NCBI RefSeq assembly: GCF_905475395.1
Contig: NC_058342.1
Coordinates: 27,500,640 to 27,564,639, forward strand
Source: Chrysoperla carnea
Lineage: Eukaryota; Arthropoda; Insecta; Neuroptera; Chrysopidae
DNA length: 64,000 bases
Direction of reading: 5' to 3'
The notes under the pieces are model-generated. The model saw only the letters and a program-made list of their open reading frames with translations. It was not told the origin of the DNA and did not search any database. Numbering within the stretch: position 1 is the first letter of the stretch; the number at the start of each line of letters is the position of its first letter. Made by a program: the position numbers and the translations under genes. This document shows positions 11,657-24,510 of this stretch, in pieces.

Positions 11657-11979
11657 AATCAAATCAATTTATGGATCTCATGTTTACAATATTTATATTA
11701 AAACAAAATGATATTAATTATTATAGAGAATATTAATTATTATATAAAAGAGATATATTTACACTGTAGCTCGAGTTAATTTAGCTAGCTAGATTAAAAG
11801 CATACGTTTAAACGTTATCTCTTATCAGGGTGATGATCGATGTGGAAATGTCAGGGAATTTAAGTATAGTTCAGGAAAAATGAAATATTGAGTCTCTAGT
11901 TTAATTTTAAAGACCTCATTCTCCATAGATTTCTTGGAATTTAGTGTTTAGTTTGGCTGCCATCTCGTTGGCCATTTAT
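11657..11979. other. 3' region after the RYK gene
   Basis: AT-rich 3' UTR and downstream DNA. No exact AATAAA is close behind the stop codon. I see nothing else. Confidence 0.5.
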
Positions 11980-12246
11980 AGTATATGAAGTAAGAAGAGT
12001 TTTTATGGATGTTCTTATGCATAAAACGAAGAAAACAACACAGTAGTGCTGTATAGCAAGCACATAGCCAAGCAGGTTTGGTGTGTCTATTGATAGCGAT
12101 CATACCTCATAGGAGATAGTGCCTTGAAGAAAGCATGACCATTGTGAATACACACCAAACCTGTGCTTGCTATGCAAGACTACTGTATTGTTTTCTTTAT
12201 TTTATACATAAGAACATCTATAAAAAGTCTTCTAACTTCATATACT
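11980..12246. mobile_element. Fold-back MITE, ~270 bp
   Basis: Arms of about 110 bp. AGTATATGAAGTAAGAAGAG at the left pairs with the inverted right end, and both arms carry TTCTTATG, GTAGT and GCAAGCAC blocks, with the left arm interrupted by a few bases. GGTTTGGTGTGT and its inverse lie at the inner ends. Non-coding and probably transcribed only incidentally downstream of the RYK gene. Confidence 0.7.
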
Positions 12247-12682
12247 TTAAATGTCAAAATCTCACAAGAGCTTCATAGACCTGTCTAAAGCTCTATGAAT
12301 CTTACTTATCTAGATTAACTCTAACTACAGTTTAAATATACCTTAAAAACGCCATAATGGAAGAAACTTTTTGATGAAATGATGTTTTTTGAATTATTTA
12401 TATTTAAAAAAGAAAATATTGATGCTGCGCTGTGTATATATTATATATTTAAAAAAAACAATTTTTTGTAGCTTTTTAATTTATTTTGTAGTTTTTAAAA
12501 TATCGAAAACAAATTAAAGTTAAACTTTAATAAAAATTTTAAATGAGCTCAGATTGAATTTTTATTAAATTTTCAGAAAGTACGTAGGTTAAGGATTTCA
12601 GGTTAATTCTTACTACACGTATATTGGCAAGACTGAAGCTGATACTTGTAAGATGCAAAATACTCAACTCAAATATGTAATA

Positions 12683-12976
12683 CTTCTATACACTGAAATA
12701 TAGAGAGAGTGGAACGCTCTCTGGCCTGCTGGCAGCGAGGAGACAGAGAAAGAAAATGACGGGTATACATGTTTTTCTCGTACAACAGTCTTTTTTGAAA
12801 GTGACTGACTATAAAGTTGTATGATTGTACAGACATGTGACAGATGAGCATGAGTAAAAGAGTTAGAAAGAAACACCTATACCCGCCCGAATCATGCTTC
12901 AAGGTCCTCACTTACCGCTCGTTGGGCGCTATAGGCAATGAGCGTTCCAGTCTCTCTATATTTCAATGCTTCTATA
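12683..12976. mobile_element. Fold-back MITE, ~290 bp
   Basis: The inverted repeats share CTGAAATATAGAGAGAGTGG and GAACGCTC at the left against the inverse at 12942-12976. Inner arms carry the inverse pair GACGGGTATA and TATACCCGC. Open frames on both strands over this stretch are products of the palindrome, not genes. Confidence 0.65.
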
Positions 12977-12979
12977 TGG

Positions 12980-13625
12980 TCAGCCGAGAGCATAGAGATA
13001 ATACCATAAAGCAGCAAAGTAGTCGCCAAACGGTTAATCGCAATAGAAAGAGAACAGATAATCGAAAGGTTCAGGATCCAAAAAAGCTGACCCTGATGTC
13101 CTGCAGGTTTCTGCAGATGCAAATAACATGATTGGAGGTTTCGTCATCCCCCGTACAGGCCGTACAAGTGAGATCATCAGAGATTCCCATGTTATGAAGG
13201 TGGTAGTTCAATCGACAGGGGCCTAGATGTGGTTATACGCAGTTTTAACTCCCGTATTGCCTGCGCAACGTCTCAGTAATCAAGATGGGCTTGTCGTAGC
13301 CTTTCCTTGATTCAGTAAATTACGGAATATTTTGTGAAAGTGGCGTTTGAGACAATCCCTCCCATACGAGTCCTCTGCTTCATTCCCTTTAACGTCAGAG
13401 TGGCTCGATATCCATATCAGACTGACTATGTTATTCAGTGCAAGACGATTCAGTTCGTCGAAGCATTCATTGACTATCCTCGACTGGAATCATGACACCT
13501 CAAGGGTCCGAAGAGCGGCCTGACGATCTGAGAAGATGTTGATATGTGCCCCATTGTAACCTTTCGTGTTACAGATGTGAGCATCTCTCAGCATGACGAA
13601 TATTTCTGCTTGAAAAACTGGTTAT
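12980..13625 (-). pseudogene. Decayed non-LTR retrotransposon: RNase H domain and C-terminal region
   Basis: Conceptual translation of the minus strand gives broken RNase H-like blocks: FSDRQAALRTLE (the usual FSDSQAALKAL motif) and LIWISSHSDVKGNEAEDS (the WVPGHSGVEGNEKAD motif). These are followed by a cysteine/histidine-bearing tail like that of the related fragment at 20650. This is the C-terminal part of a LINE that carries RNase H, as in the I, R1 or Loa-type groups. Several stops and frame changes show it is dead. The stretch is visibly GC-richer than its surroundings. It lies just downstream of the branching-enzyme gene in the same orientation. Confidence 0.75.
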
Positions 13626-13741
13626 GTAGGTAAATTCAAAGAATAAACAACTTTTGAAAACGCTTTAAAAAATTTGTATTTCAATAAAACAATACACTCT
13701 TTTGAAAAATATGTAACTTCAAAATATAAACTATATAACTA

Positions 13742-16700
13742 TCAGACTTTTCCATAAACAGTTGCAGTTCGGCAAGGGATGTATACCTACGACAAAAAAA
13801 AGACCATGGACAATCTTCCAGAACCAAAAAAAGTTTTAATATTTTACTTACCAACATTCTATTTCTACGTCCTGCATAACCATCAGGAATAGTGAAATGC
13901 GGCACTTTATGATCAATACGATCGTATCCACCAAATTGTGAATCATCTGACGATAATACAACCTTGTATTCACCAGGTTCCTCAACACCCACTGCATAGT
14001 CGGAGAAACTTTGATTTGGATGGAAATTAAATACAAATACTAAACCGGCACGTTCAAATGCAATTACTTTATCTGATTCATGTTTCATTGAAACGTAACC
14101 CTAAAAAATATAGGACCATTTGATTATATTTACTCTAAAATTTTGGGTTTGTGTTAGGAGAAATTTTGGCAAAGTAATTTTTTAACGCTTTGTCACCTTG
14201 ATCAGAAACTCAGAAAGCACATCTAAATGCTAGAGACCCGGTTATGGTACCTTCAATGCTCTCTCATTGTTTATTATTGGACCAAATTAAACCATAATTC
14301 ATTTTTTCCCTAATTTTTTATAGTTAATTTTTTTCTCAATACAAGGTGGTCCAAAAAATGTTTATACTGACGAAGTTTCCAAGTATCAACGCGACTCACA
14401 ATTACTCGTTTGCGGGGTAAGTTAGAAAAAAAAAGGAATTATTCAGAATGTTCTGAAAAACCATTGCGGAGAATACTTACTGGATTCGAATGAAGCCACC
14501 CATATTTCTCCTCCAAATGATTCATAGCTGCATCGAAGGAATTCAAATATTTATATTTGAGAAGTGGATCATCGGCTAAATTAAACTGACGTCGCGCATA
14601 ATGATATGAATTATTATTGCCTTGTCGTGGAAAATCTAACCATTCAGGATGTCCAAATTCATTACCCATAAAATTTAGGTAACCTTCACCACCCAAACCA
14701 TGTGTGATTAATCGTATTAATTTATGGAGAGCGATTCCACGATCAATGATATCCGATGGAGGTGATAATGTGGACATGTGTGTGTACATTTCTTTGTCCA
14801 TTAACCAAAATGCTAAAGTTTTATCTCCAACAAGTGCCTGTAATTCAATAAATTTGAGGAATTAAATCTCACGCAATATTCTCGAGAAGATAATAATCTG
14901 TAGAGAAAAAGCAATAGTAATATGCACCAGGGAGGGGGGGTAGAATTTTTAATCATCATGTTAGGTCATAAAGTCAATTAACTTCGTCGATCCAGATGTC
15001 ACTGAATTCATCGTGCAAAGTTTAAGTTAGAGGGGCGTTTAAGTTTGAACCGACAGACATGACGAAATTATCCCTTCCGTTTTTGGAATTTCAGCAAGGA
15101 AACACTAAAAATTAAATATTTTAAATAGGGGAAAATTTCCTTGCAATTTTCGACCATTTGAAGAATGTTAAAATTTATGATATTATTCAGTTTTTTTAGT
15201 TTTCCTGGATCACGTGCTGTCTTGTGAAGCTTCAACTTACTTGGTCATGAGATTCAGCATACGCAATAGTTTTCTCTTCCCATCGACGATTTGACAAAGT
15301 ATGTACAATATTTCCCATATTCCATGCTTCATCTGTATACTCCTTAACCAATTCAATCCATTTATCAGGAATAGCCATTCCTAAACGATAATCAAATCCT
15401 AAACTTCCTTCGCTCACTGGTCTACATGTACCTGGCATTCCAGACACATCCTAAAAATATTAAAATTCATAGAATTCTGAATACTTGCAAAAATTGTCCA
15501 AAAATTACCTCAGCAATTGTAATCATGTTTGGGAATAGGTAATGTAAGATGTGATTGGCTAACATCAAATAAATAACAGCTTCTGTATCCACATTCAAGC
15601 CAAAATATTCATCATAGTTGCCACTGAATCCTTGGCCAATACCACGTGAATGATATAACATGGATGTGACACCATCGAAACGGAATCCATCGAAACCATA
15701 CTCATCGGCATACCAACGTAAATTCGATAACAAGAAACGCATAACTTCCAATCTAAGAGATAAAAACAATTAGCTCAAAGATCTTTCGCCATCTATCGAA
15801 ATTCGAGGTAAGCTTTTTAACTATATCTAAATAAATATAAATAACTAAATAACTAGTTTTTGAGCCATCGCCTGAAATGGCATCGAGAAAACGCTTTTTG
15901 AGCGGGCAAAATTACTTTAGAAACTACGTTTTTAAATCGATATTTTCTTAAATAAATTGATTATTTTCCTTTAGTAAATTCGAGAAAATCACAAGAAAAA
16001 AATCGCGGACGGAATTGGTTACGCAGTACGCTTAGACCAACTGAGTTACGAGAATTGACAAGGATACACATAAGTTTAGATAATTTCCACTCATTTAAAA
16101 CAATAAACACGTTCACAGCACTTACTCGGAATAATTGAACAGACGACTGTCCCATAAAGAGTGTTCCCCTCGTGCTCCATCATGAAAATAACAGGAATTA
16201 GTTCCATCAAATTGATTTAATCCATCAGCGACATTCTTACTGGCATGCGAGTGAACAATATCTAACAATACAAATAAACCAGCTGCGTGGGCTGTGTCAA
16301 CTAATTCTTTTAATTCTTCTGGTGTTCCATAACGACTAGATGCAGCGAAAAAACTGGTAACTTGATATCCAAAACTTGCGTAATATGCATGTTCCATTAT
16401 GGCCATTAATTGAATTGCATTGTATCCTATATCAAACAAAAAATATCAAAAACACTGTCTTTCCGCCCTAGAAGCCCTAAGCATACCTAGGACTGGGCAG
16501 ATTTGGATATCTACCCTCTCTGGGGCTGTTTTTACGAACGATTGATTTGTCTAAATTAGTGTTTATATAAAAATTATGTTGAATTTATGAAATTTAACCT
16601 CCTTGGAGGTCCCGGGGCCTATTCAGCTCTAATTTCGGCCCTGACTGGGATCAATCTCGGTAGAGAGACTGTGACCATTCCACGTTGCCTTTGTCTACAT

Positions 16701-18243
16701 CCAGTTGACGAGAATTTCTCTTGAAAAGCAGATAGGTGCTAAGGACACGATAATCAATTAAACTTACCTTGTTTTACTATTCTGGGTACCACATTCTGTG
16801 CAAATTCCTTGTAAGTTCCAATCTTTGGATCAGGTGTTCCAATTCCTACATGGCACTCATATATTCTCAAACTTTTTGGACGTTGTGCTTTTGGATGTTT
16901 AAAGGTGTATCTCTAGAAATTTGGAAAATTCTTAAAATACATCGAATTTTCGTATATAAATTTTTCATACTTCAGATTTGGGTGGATTCCATAGCCGTTG
17001 TTTGAATGTGAGACTCTCGTGAAGTGGGGGTTGTAGCACGTATGATGCCCATGGTGATAGACGGTCGAGTAATGTACCGTCTGGTTTTTGAACAACAAGC
17101 TAGAAAAGAAATCCAGTAAATTTAAAATGATTTTGAAAACATTTTATGGAAATTTACTTTGACTTCTGATAAATGATTTATTGGACACGATCCATCTTCT
17201 TTGGCAGCGATATGTAATTCCCATTTACCAAATTCCAGTCTTTTATAGGGATGACTAGTGCGATTCCAATCATCTATTTAGAAAAAAAACAGAAATTATT
17301 TAAAATAATCAACTATTGTAAAGAAATAATTACAGCCGCATATAATATACACAGATGCAACACATATTGCCTAAGCTGTTTGGGGAAATAGCCACATTTA
17401 GGTTACTTTCTGTGGTTATATTGTCAATGTCACTAAATATAACTTCTTGATATTGAATTGATGAAAAGAAATTTAAAAAACATCTCGATATCTTCAATGG
17501 TTTTTACAAACAGGTCACATTTTATTAATATACAATTAACGTTTCGGTTTATAGATGGTGCAAACCTTAAATTTAAGCTCAATTAACCCGTTATTATATC
17601 TATAAAATATTTTTTTCACTTGTTTTATGAATTTTCAGTATTTAATAAATTAAAATAAAAAGTTTTTGCATAAACAATTCTTAATAATTACTTAAAACTA
17701 ACGATAAAAGTGGTTAAGAGTTTTCATTCAAAAAACAAAAATCAAAATTTCTTAAGAAAATTTAAAACTCCCGGTATTTTCAACTTACCAATCACAAACC
17801 GCTGCGAGCATTGCAGAAAAAAAAAGACAATTGAAAATATTTAAAAAACAAAAGAAAACACAGTAAAATATTATAGAAAACAAAAGAAAAACATACTGAA
17901 ATCTCCTGTTAAAAACAATTGTTGAGCGCCAGGAGCCCATTCCCGGCATGTCACTGAATTATCTTCATTAACATTCATACCGAAATATCGATAACCTCTC
18001 GTAAATTCTTGTACACCCCCATCTTGCGATTCAATTTTCTCAATTGAGTCCTTAAAACATGCATACCTTAAAAGAAAATAAATTTTTGGAGTTATTTATT
18101 CTTGGAGTTATGACATAATAATGTCCATACCTGCGTCGTATTTCTTTTTCATATGGACGTAAATAGCCATCACGTTCAAATAATTTATTTATTTCAGGTA
18201 CTTCCACATCCATTGGGTCCATACTACTGTATTTTCCACCCAT
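13742..18243 (-). CDS. GBE1: 1,4-alpha-glucan (glycogen) branching enzyme
   Basis: Cytosolic GH13 enzyme that makes the alpha-1,6 branch points of glycogen. Exons in coding order: 18243-18131, 18066-17897, 17273-17158, 17099-16971, 16912-16768, 16426-16126, 15752-15509, 15450-15241, 14837-14481, 14100-13852 and 13786-13742. All phases join, giving 692 aa (human GBE1 is 702). The N-terminal CBM48 region includes [18 protein letters not shown]. The GH13 catalytic set is visible: [28 protein letters not shown], nucleophile Asp351 in [10 protein letters not shown], acid/base Glu406 in TIAEDVSG, and Asp475 in ESHDQ. The C-terminal all-beta domain starts near [18 protein letters not shown], and the protein ends VYGKV. 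It looks intact and single-copy, and is transcribed toward the RYK gene. Confidence 0.97.
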
Positions 18244-19801
18244 TTTTTTATGTAAATTTTTCTAACTATTGTTTAAAAATGGATTTATGTGATTTGATTT
18301 TTAAAAACAACTAAGCATTGTCCATTTTAGAACAGTGATAAAAAATTATAAGATCACTAACAAACTCGTTCTTGACATGTACTTGAATTATCTACATGAC
18401 ATAGGTCATACGACAGGGCTGTATTTTAATTATTCTTGTTTTTAATTAAACTTTTTTTAAAAATATTTTGAGTTGAAATATTATGCTTGCTTAATGATAA
18501 TTTACGAAAAATTTTGCCAAGATTTTCAATTTCGTAAGAGATTTCGAATTAAAATACACATTTTGACTATCGTTGTAAAAAAAAGCATTTTGAAAAGTCA
18601 ATAAAATAAAAAAACATTGTTAACGTCAAGAAATAGACAACTACTTCTGGATGGGAATCGAACATATGATTTCTAATATTGGTAGCCAACATTTTTCCTG
18701 CGCGCCTAATGGTGTAGTTACAGTGTGTATATTTCGACATTATCTGATGTCTGGCATTTATAAATTTGTTTTCAGTTATTTAGTTCTAAATTTCACCCAA
18801 AAAATTTGCCACCCAAAAAAAAGAAAAAAAGAATTTCGTAATTGCACTGCTTGCAAAATCTTATTGTACGTTTGATACAAACTTGGCAAACTTAAAATGA
18901 CGATTTCGAAGATCAATTGTTAGATTATTTGAGCAAGTACAGTCAGCTAATATTGATGGAATTTGAAAGGAATTTTTGCCTTTTAAAGACAAACATCGGC
19001 TCCTTTTACCGCTTGAAGTAATCTCATTTCTTGACGAATCTTTTTTTTTTAAATGTATGCAATCATGATTACATCAATAATTTTGCTGTTGCTGTCATAT
19101 ATCGATGAATTTTAAAAAAAATTACATTCAGGGAAGTTGCGGACAAAAACTAAATTGCTATGATTGAAAAATTTTACTATCCTTTTATCTTTTCGAAAAA
19201 AAATTATTTATTTTTTTAAATAAAATATCTTTTTGAAAAATACTGCAGTTTTGTTAAATACGATCCTAGAAATTATTAGAATATATTTTATTGATAAAAA
19301 AAATAGTGGCTATTATCCAATAATAACTAGAGCTCAGGTATTAAGATATTATTTTGAAATAATATTTTATCAGCATTCTCATTTTATACAGATTCTTAAA
19401 AATCAAATATTATTACATTGATTGCAGGTCGTACTGGCGTAGGAGTGTGGAAAATTTTAGGAACAAAATTTTTTTTCTTAAAGAGTCAATGAAGATTCAG
19501 AAAACACATGCAAAGTTGCAAATTGGTCAAGTAACCTTCACCACTTTTTGATTGAATGGAAATACACTTTGTGCCCGACCGACCTGAAATTCGGTATATG
19601 TAATCTCTATTACTTAGGATTTTTTTTATTGAATAAAAAAAAGGTAGATGGCGCTAGGCTGTATTGCCTATTCCGCCAGTATTACTTAGGATATATTGCG
19701 AACTATAGTCTCGCCATCTGTGAGTGAATTAAACAAGTTATCAGAAATCTTATGAAAATCGAATGGAAAACAAGAAAATCACATTTTGATTGGAGTGAAA
19801 T
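18244..19801. other. Intergenic upstream of GBE1
   Basis: The GBE1 promoter and 5' UTR should lie in the first few hundred bases, but I see no defining motif. The rest is A/T-run-rich. Short open frames at 18651 and 19233 have no recognisable content. Confidence 0.5.
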
Positions 19802-20049
19802 CATAGAAATGTGAAGATAGAGAACCCTAGCCTGTATTAAGTGGATGCAATATGCGAAGACTGCCAGTAAGTTCCTCTGTGTCCTTGTCTAATACATATA
19901 CTTATTAATACATGTAATAAGTATATATGTACATATGATTATGACAAGGACACAGGGAAACTCACTGACAGTCTTCCCTCTCATTCATCATATCGCATCC
20001 ACTTACAGGGTAGCAGATCCCTCACGTTCTCTATGTATAATTTTCTATG
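19802..20049. mobile_element. Fold-back MITE, ~250 bp
   Basis: Arms of about 90 bp: left CATAGAAAT, TAGAGAAC, GTGGATGCAATATG, GACTGCCAGT, CTGTGTCCTTGTC, each found inverted on the right (20049 back to about 19950). The loop is AT-rich with ATACTTATTAATAC. Non-coding. Confidence 0.7.
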
Positions 20050-20649
20050 GGTTAAACAGAGATTCTAGACTAAATCCATGATTGAATCCCGCTTGAGTTG
20101 ACTCAGTTACTTAAACTCGGTTTTTTTTATGGAGAAAAAAATGTCCAGATATCTACGGCCATCTATTCTTAGTCAAATTTTATTTGTTTTGAAACTTTGT
20201 AGAAAACTTTTTAGGTTCCAAATTTTAGATGTATGACTCTGTACTCCATTTAAAAAGGCATACAATTTAGAGATTCATACACGCCCCATTAATTTAAGAA
20301 CAGTCTAAAAGTAGATCTTCTTTTATCAATTGAAATTGTAATCAGCCAAGGCTATTCAAAAATTGTTTTTGATATCTTAAAATAGATAAAATAATCGCTC
20401 TAATATATATAATTAGAATCAATATATTAATTCTGTATACAGGATGTTTTTTTTAACCAGAACCTCATGTGGTAATTTCTCTATTTTTTTAACCTTTCGT
20501 TTGCTGGATAGGGTTTAAACAGGACCGTTTTTAACATAGCAGGGATTAATAGGAAGAATTTGTGAGGACTCATACTTAAAGGCAGCGTTTTACGGTAAAA
20601 CCAAAAACGGAATAATTTAAGGTGAAATTTTAGCACTGTAAATCCTTAT

Positions 20650-21015
20650 TAATGTGAAATCAAGACGAAATACAGAGCACAGTTGAGATGGGTGGTGAGA
20701 CTTTTGATAGGACACTGTCAACTGAACTACCACCTTTAGAACATGGGAATTTCTGATGGTCCCACTTGTAGGGCTTGTATGGAGGACGATGAATCCTCCA
20801 TACATGTTATTTGCACTTGAGGAAACCTGCAGGGTTTCAAATTTAGAATATTTGGGTTCGAAACCTTGGATCTCGGTGGAGAAGCTGTGAGATTTATGCC
20901 TCGACAGAATCCTATAACTTCATCTGCTTAAAATAACACTTTTTACCCGGAGACATCTCAGTTTGGGGTACAAGTTGTTCTCAACGAGAGCAAACTACTT
21001 GGCCTAGGTGCTAGG
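20650..21015 (+). pseudogene. Decayed LINE 3' end, same family as 12980-13625
   Basis: Plus-strand translation gives GHCQLNYHL, then NMGISDGPTCRACMEDDES and SSIHVICT, a Cys/His pattern found after RNase H in such LINEs, then FRIFGFETLDL. The 12980 fragment reads the same way with substitutions (NYHL, GISDD, TC-AC, HVICICRNLQD). Stops interrupt the frame. It ends near a T-rich tract at 21019-21028. Confidence 0.7.
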
Positions 21016-21714
21016 GACAGTTTTTTTTTTACAGATTGGCAACGGAACCCTTAAAAATTAACATTAATGTTTGAATCTAAAATATTTATTTGAAAATATA
21101 GCAAGGTACATTTTATTTCTTTGAAAAGTACAAAATAAAAAAAAAACATAATTGAAAAATATACCAAAATTTTTCTACAAAAATATCACGATAAAAATAT
21201 TTTCTTTACTCATTTTACAAAAATATTTTTCATTTTTTTTCTTCTCTAACAAAAAACTCTCTAAAAGATCAATTCACACAAACACATAATTATCCGGGTA
21301 GTGTGAAATAACCTCTATAAAAACATTATACTTTGTTCAAATTTGTTATTTACAAATTTTTTTAAATCACATTTTAAGACACGTTCAGTACACGATTTAC
21401 CGATTTATAGGTGGTTTTTTTTTACTCTGATTTGTATGAAATATATATAATTCTGAGGGTAATTCGTGTAACCACGTAACGATTTTTGTTTGTTTTTATT
21501 GTAACTACCAAATCAAATATATACGATTTTTATATGTCACGATTTTTATAATTAAAATTACAGATAAATTACGCAATTTTTTTTTTGTCGAATTGAGTAA
21601 ATTATCTGGATAAAAACATGGTTTACTAATATATAAAGAAAAAAGCTCAGAATAGCAATGTTTTAAATCCATAATTTAATTTGTTCAATTAATAAAAGTC
21701 AACAAGTGAAATTT
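21016..21714. other. Intergenic, nothing recognised
   Basis: Very AT-rich sequence with homopolymer runs. No exon or repeat boundary. Confidence 0.5.
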
Positions 21715-22010
21715 ACAAAATTTAAAAAACTCCCGACAAATTTTTCGGGTACGGAACCCTAAACTTGCACTTGAAACATATCTAAGAACTCTCTCCATTA
21801 AATTACTCTTTTCCTTAAAGCCTTTTTCAAACTGAGCCGAATTTTTTTTTCCTCGGGTACGAAATCTTAAACTCGCACTTGAAACATACCTAAGAACACT
21901 CTCCATTAAATTATCTTTCGTGCGAAACAGAAAAAATCAAAATAGATTCATCCTTTTGGACCCCACGATGCTACATACAGACAGAGAGACACATACACAT
22001 AGCGATTAAA
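21715..22010 (-). repeat. GTCTGTATG-type dispersed repeat with an internal tandem duplication
   Basis: Read on the minus strand it runs CTATGTGTATGTGTCTCTCT, GCATCGTGGGGTCC, then TTTAATGGAGAGTGTTCTTA and GTATGTTTCAAGTGCGAG. The last two blocks occur twice, about 110 bp apart. Related to the RYK intron copy at 9778-9965. Small open frames here are by-products of the tandem units. Confidence 0.6.
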
Positions 22011-23386
22011 TAATATCCCTTATTTTAGTTCAGGTTAAAAATAAGTATACAAAGGAGACTCCCTTCTAAATTTACAAAAAGTGGAAATCGAATTGGTCAT
22101 TCAAAATTCCCTAACTTTTCCATGATGATAGCTAATATTCCCTGACCATTTTTAAGGTATCATAGTTGGAAATTTTTCTATTCGAAAACTACAAAAAATT
22201 CTCTTTACCTTGCATTTTGATACAAAAACATTCACTAAGATAAATGGAACCCAAAACAAAGTTGGCGGATCTTATGTTTTTAGACTTGCCTACCTCATTT
22301 TGCCTGCCATTAGAAAGATATTTTATTTTATTCTTTATCATTTTCCCTGACTTAGGCTATTTCAGATTTTTCAATTTCTCTGATATTTTCTACCTCATTT
22401 TCTAAGTTCTGCAGTTCTGCTACTAAGATCGTATTTATATTTTTCATATTAAAAGTGAGATAAAAAGTTGAAATTCCCAAAAGGCACTTATCTAACATTA
22501 ACTCAATTCACAAAGGAATTTTCAACCTTTTAACATTAGCTCAATTTAAAAGAGCTTTAGAAATGCGTAAATTCTAAAAAACCGCCAAAATCATGTAATT
22601 TCTACACACTAAATCGTAGAGGTAGGAGAAAACAATTGACGGACTTAAAAGGAAGTTATCTAACACTGAGAACTCAAGTCACATAGGATTTTTTTTTTAG
22701 AGGAATATTAGAGATGCGCAAAATCTAAATAAAAACGATAAACAAACTCATTTAAAATACATTTCCTTAACTTCTCTAACTCATATTTATAAAGATAATT
22801 AACAAAAAATGAATTAAGCTCTCAGTTTTGGTCGAAAAAGAATTTCTAGCAATTTTTTCAGTTGACTTTTATTGACTGGTGGATTTAAGGAATATAAAAT
22901 TTGCTGTTCTGAATTTTTATGTATAATCACAAGCGAAAACTGAATCGGTTTCTAATCACCAAATCTTTTTCATTAAGCCAACGAAATTCATCGTTTACTC
23001 GCATTAAATCCAGCTTAAACTGGAGCTATCTATAAAATACATGTCAATTTAGAATCACACATTAAAAAAATCATTTTCCCAATTCCCTGATTCGTCTCGT
23101 TTTTCTATTCCCCTTACTATAATTACGACATACAAATGCAATTCCCTTCCCTTAAAATTATATACAATTTTTAAAACATATGCCAAGACAAAAAAAAAAT
23201 TGAAATTTCCCCGTCGATTTGTTAACTTGTAGATAGCTCCGTTGAATTTTCTAATATTTAACCAGTTCAAATTTTGATTGATTAAATCTAAAATTAACTC
23301 AAATTTACAACTATTATTAGTATAAGGCACTTTTATCTTCAAAATTCGAACACATCGAATAGGCCTGATAAGATCTATTTTTCTTC
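22011..23386. other. Intergenic, loosely repetitive
   Basis: Contains two loosely similar stretches around 22450-22560 and 22640-22740 (TTATCTAACA, AACTCAA, AGATGCGCAAA/AAATGCGTAAA), perhaps old tandem units. A 111-codon open frame on the minus strand at 23055-23390 has low-complexity composition and no recognisable domain. Confidence 0.4.
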
Positions 23387-23490
23387 CCAAAAACCCCCTG
23401 CATACTAATTTTCATGAAAATTGTTGAAGCCGTTTCCGAGATTGTTGATATATACATACAAAAATTGCTCGTTTAAATATATAAGATAAG
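23387..23490 (+). repeat. Dispersed repeat tail ending in ATATAAGAT
   Basis: Shares CTGCATACTAATTTTCATGA, CCGTTTCCGAG, TGATATATA and TTGCTCGTTTAAATATATAA with the segment inside the hAT-like element at about 5695-5815. The 3' end has a short AAGAT repeat. It is likely the 3' tail of a retroposon family. The family is not named here. Confidence 0.6.
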
Positions 23491-23753
23491 ATAACAATTT
23501 AGTTGTGTAGTTTTTTATACAGAGCCTGAAGAAGCTATGAATTAAATAGTGAAACGTTGTAATTAAAAGTTTTCTGATTATTGCTTATTTCTTTGATCCA
23601 GAATACCTCTTATCCTGATAATAAAATTAATTTTTCGGATTTGGAATGGAAAGTAAAATCAATTGATAAACATGAAAGATATAAACGTCACATAAACAAG
23701 TTATGACGTCACAATGTGCTATTTTCCTCTGCTTCTATTTGTAAATTTAAATC

Positions 23754-23935
23754 CTTCATAATTTTAAAAGTTATCCAAAAATTGATTTCACACGATTTGG
23801 CTCGATAACGACTCGTTGATTGAAACAAAAAAAATAATTTTAGGATACAGGCCTATTCTAATTCTCTTTTCAATCAAAAACTAATTATCACAAAAATTTA
23901 AGTCATTATTAAGTATAACCAATCAAAATTAGAAA
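23754..23935 (+). repeat. Repeat shared with 33210-33360
   Basis: Both copies contain TTATCCAAAAATTGATTTCA followed by CACGAT, then a CTCGATAACG block, and a GGA-A-A-GCC-ATT region further on. Divergence is substantial. No coding potential. Confidence 0.5.
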
Positions 23936-24510
23936 ATGTTTTACAAAATTATTATTTTTTTAATTGTTTTATCGAAATTTATCATGTAATTTTGTTGTAT
24001 TTTTTATTCCGATTTTTTATTCAAGTGAGAAAGAAGAACCTCTATAAGAGAAAGTCGTTTTCCCCTCGTAGACCACCATTATTGAGCTTACTACGTGCCT
24101 GTACCTTTACAGGCAACAGTCGAGCGTATTTAACATATGCTATTTTTTAATGATCCATTCTTTAATTTCGTGGAACTAATTGTCATTGTTTTTGTCTAAC
24201 ATAAGTGAGAAAAACTAAACTGGTTAAGTGAAAATCTCCATCAGCGAAAAAGAAATTACGATTCATTAAACTTTCGCTTATCCAGATTCGATTGTACATA
24301 AAAAAAATTTGCATCGAAGATCATTTTATCGATTTTGCTCGTAATTATACGATTTTTTTTAACAATGTTTTGCTAAATTTAATAAATTTTCTTCTTTTTT
24401 AAAAAACTTCATAATTAATATATACACAAAAATATAAACTTCCAAAGAAAACGTATAATTAATTAATTATCATTAATCAGGTTCAAGAATAATTGCATTT
24501 TAAAGTTGAA
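23936..24510. other. Intergenic, nothing recognised
   Basis: AT-rich DNA. A stretch at 24045-24300 has transposon-like phrases (CCTCTATAAGAGAAAGTCG, CGCTTATCCAGATTCGATTG) that recall pogo/Tigger ends, but I could not pair them. Confidence 0.4.

Noticed and set aside
12664-13131. Four overlapping open frames on both strands
   Set aside because: Produced by a fold-back MITE and the edge of a dead LINE.
17781-17830. Possible 13-nt microexon in GBE1 (acceptor-like CGCAG and donor-like GTAAGT around 13 bases)
   Set aside because: The flanking exons 17897-18066 and 17158-17273 already join in phase and match the family; inserting 13 nt would break the frame.
18650-18740. tRNA-like box B (GTTCGATTCCC, minus) and GGTGTAGTTACAG (plus)
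   Set aside because: The two tRNA-like motifs lie on opposite strands and no cloverleaf forms.
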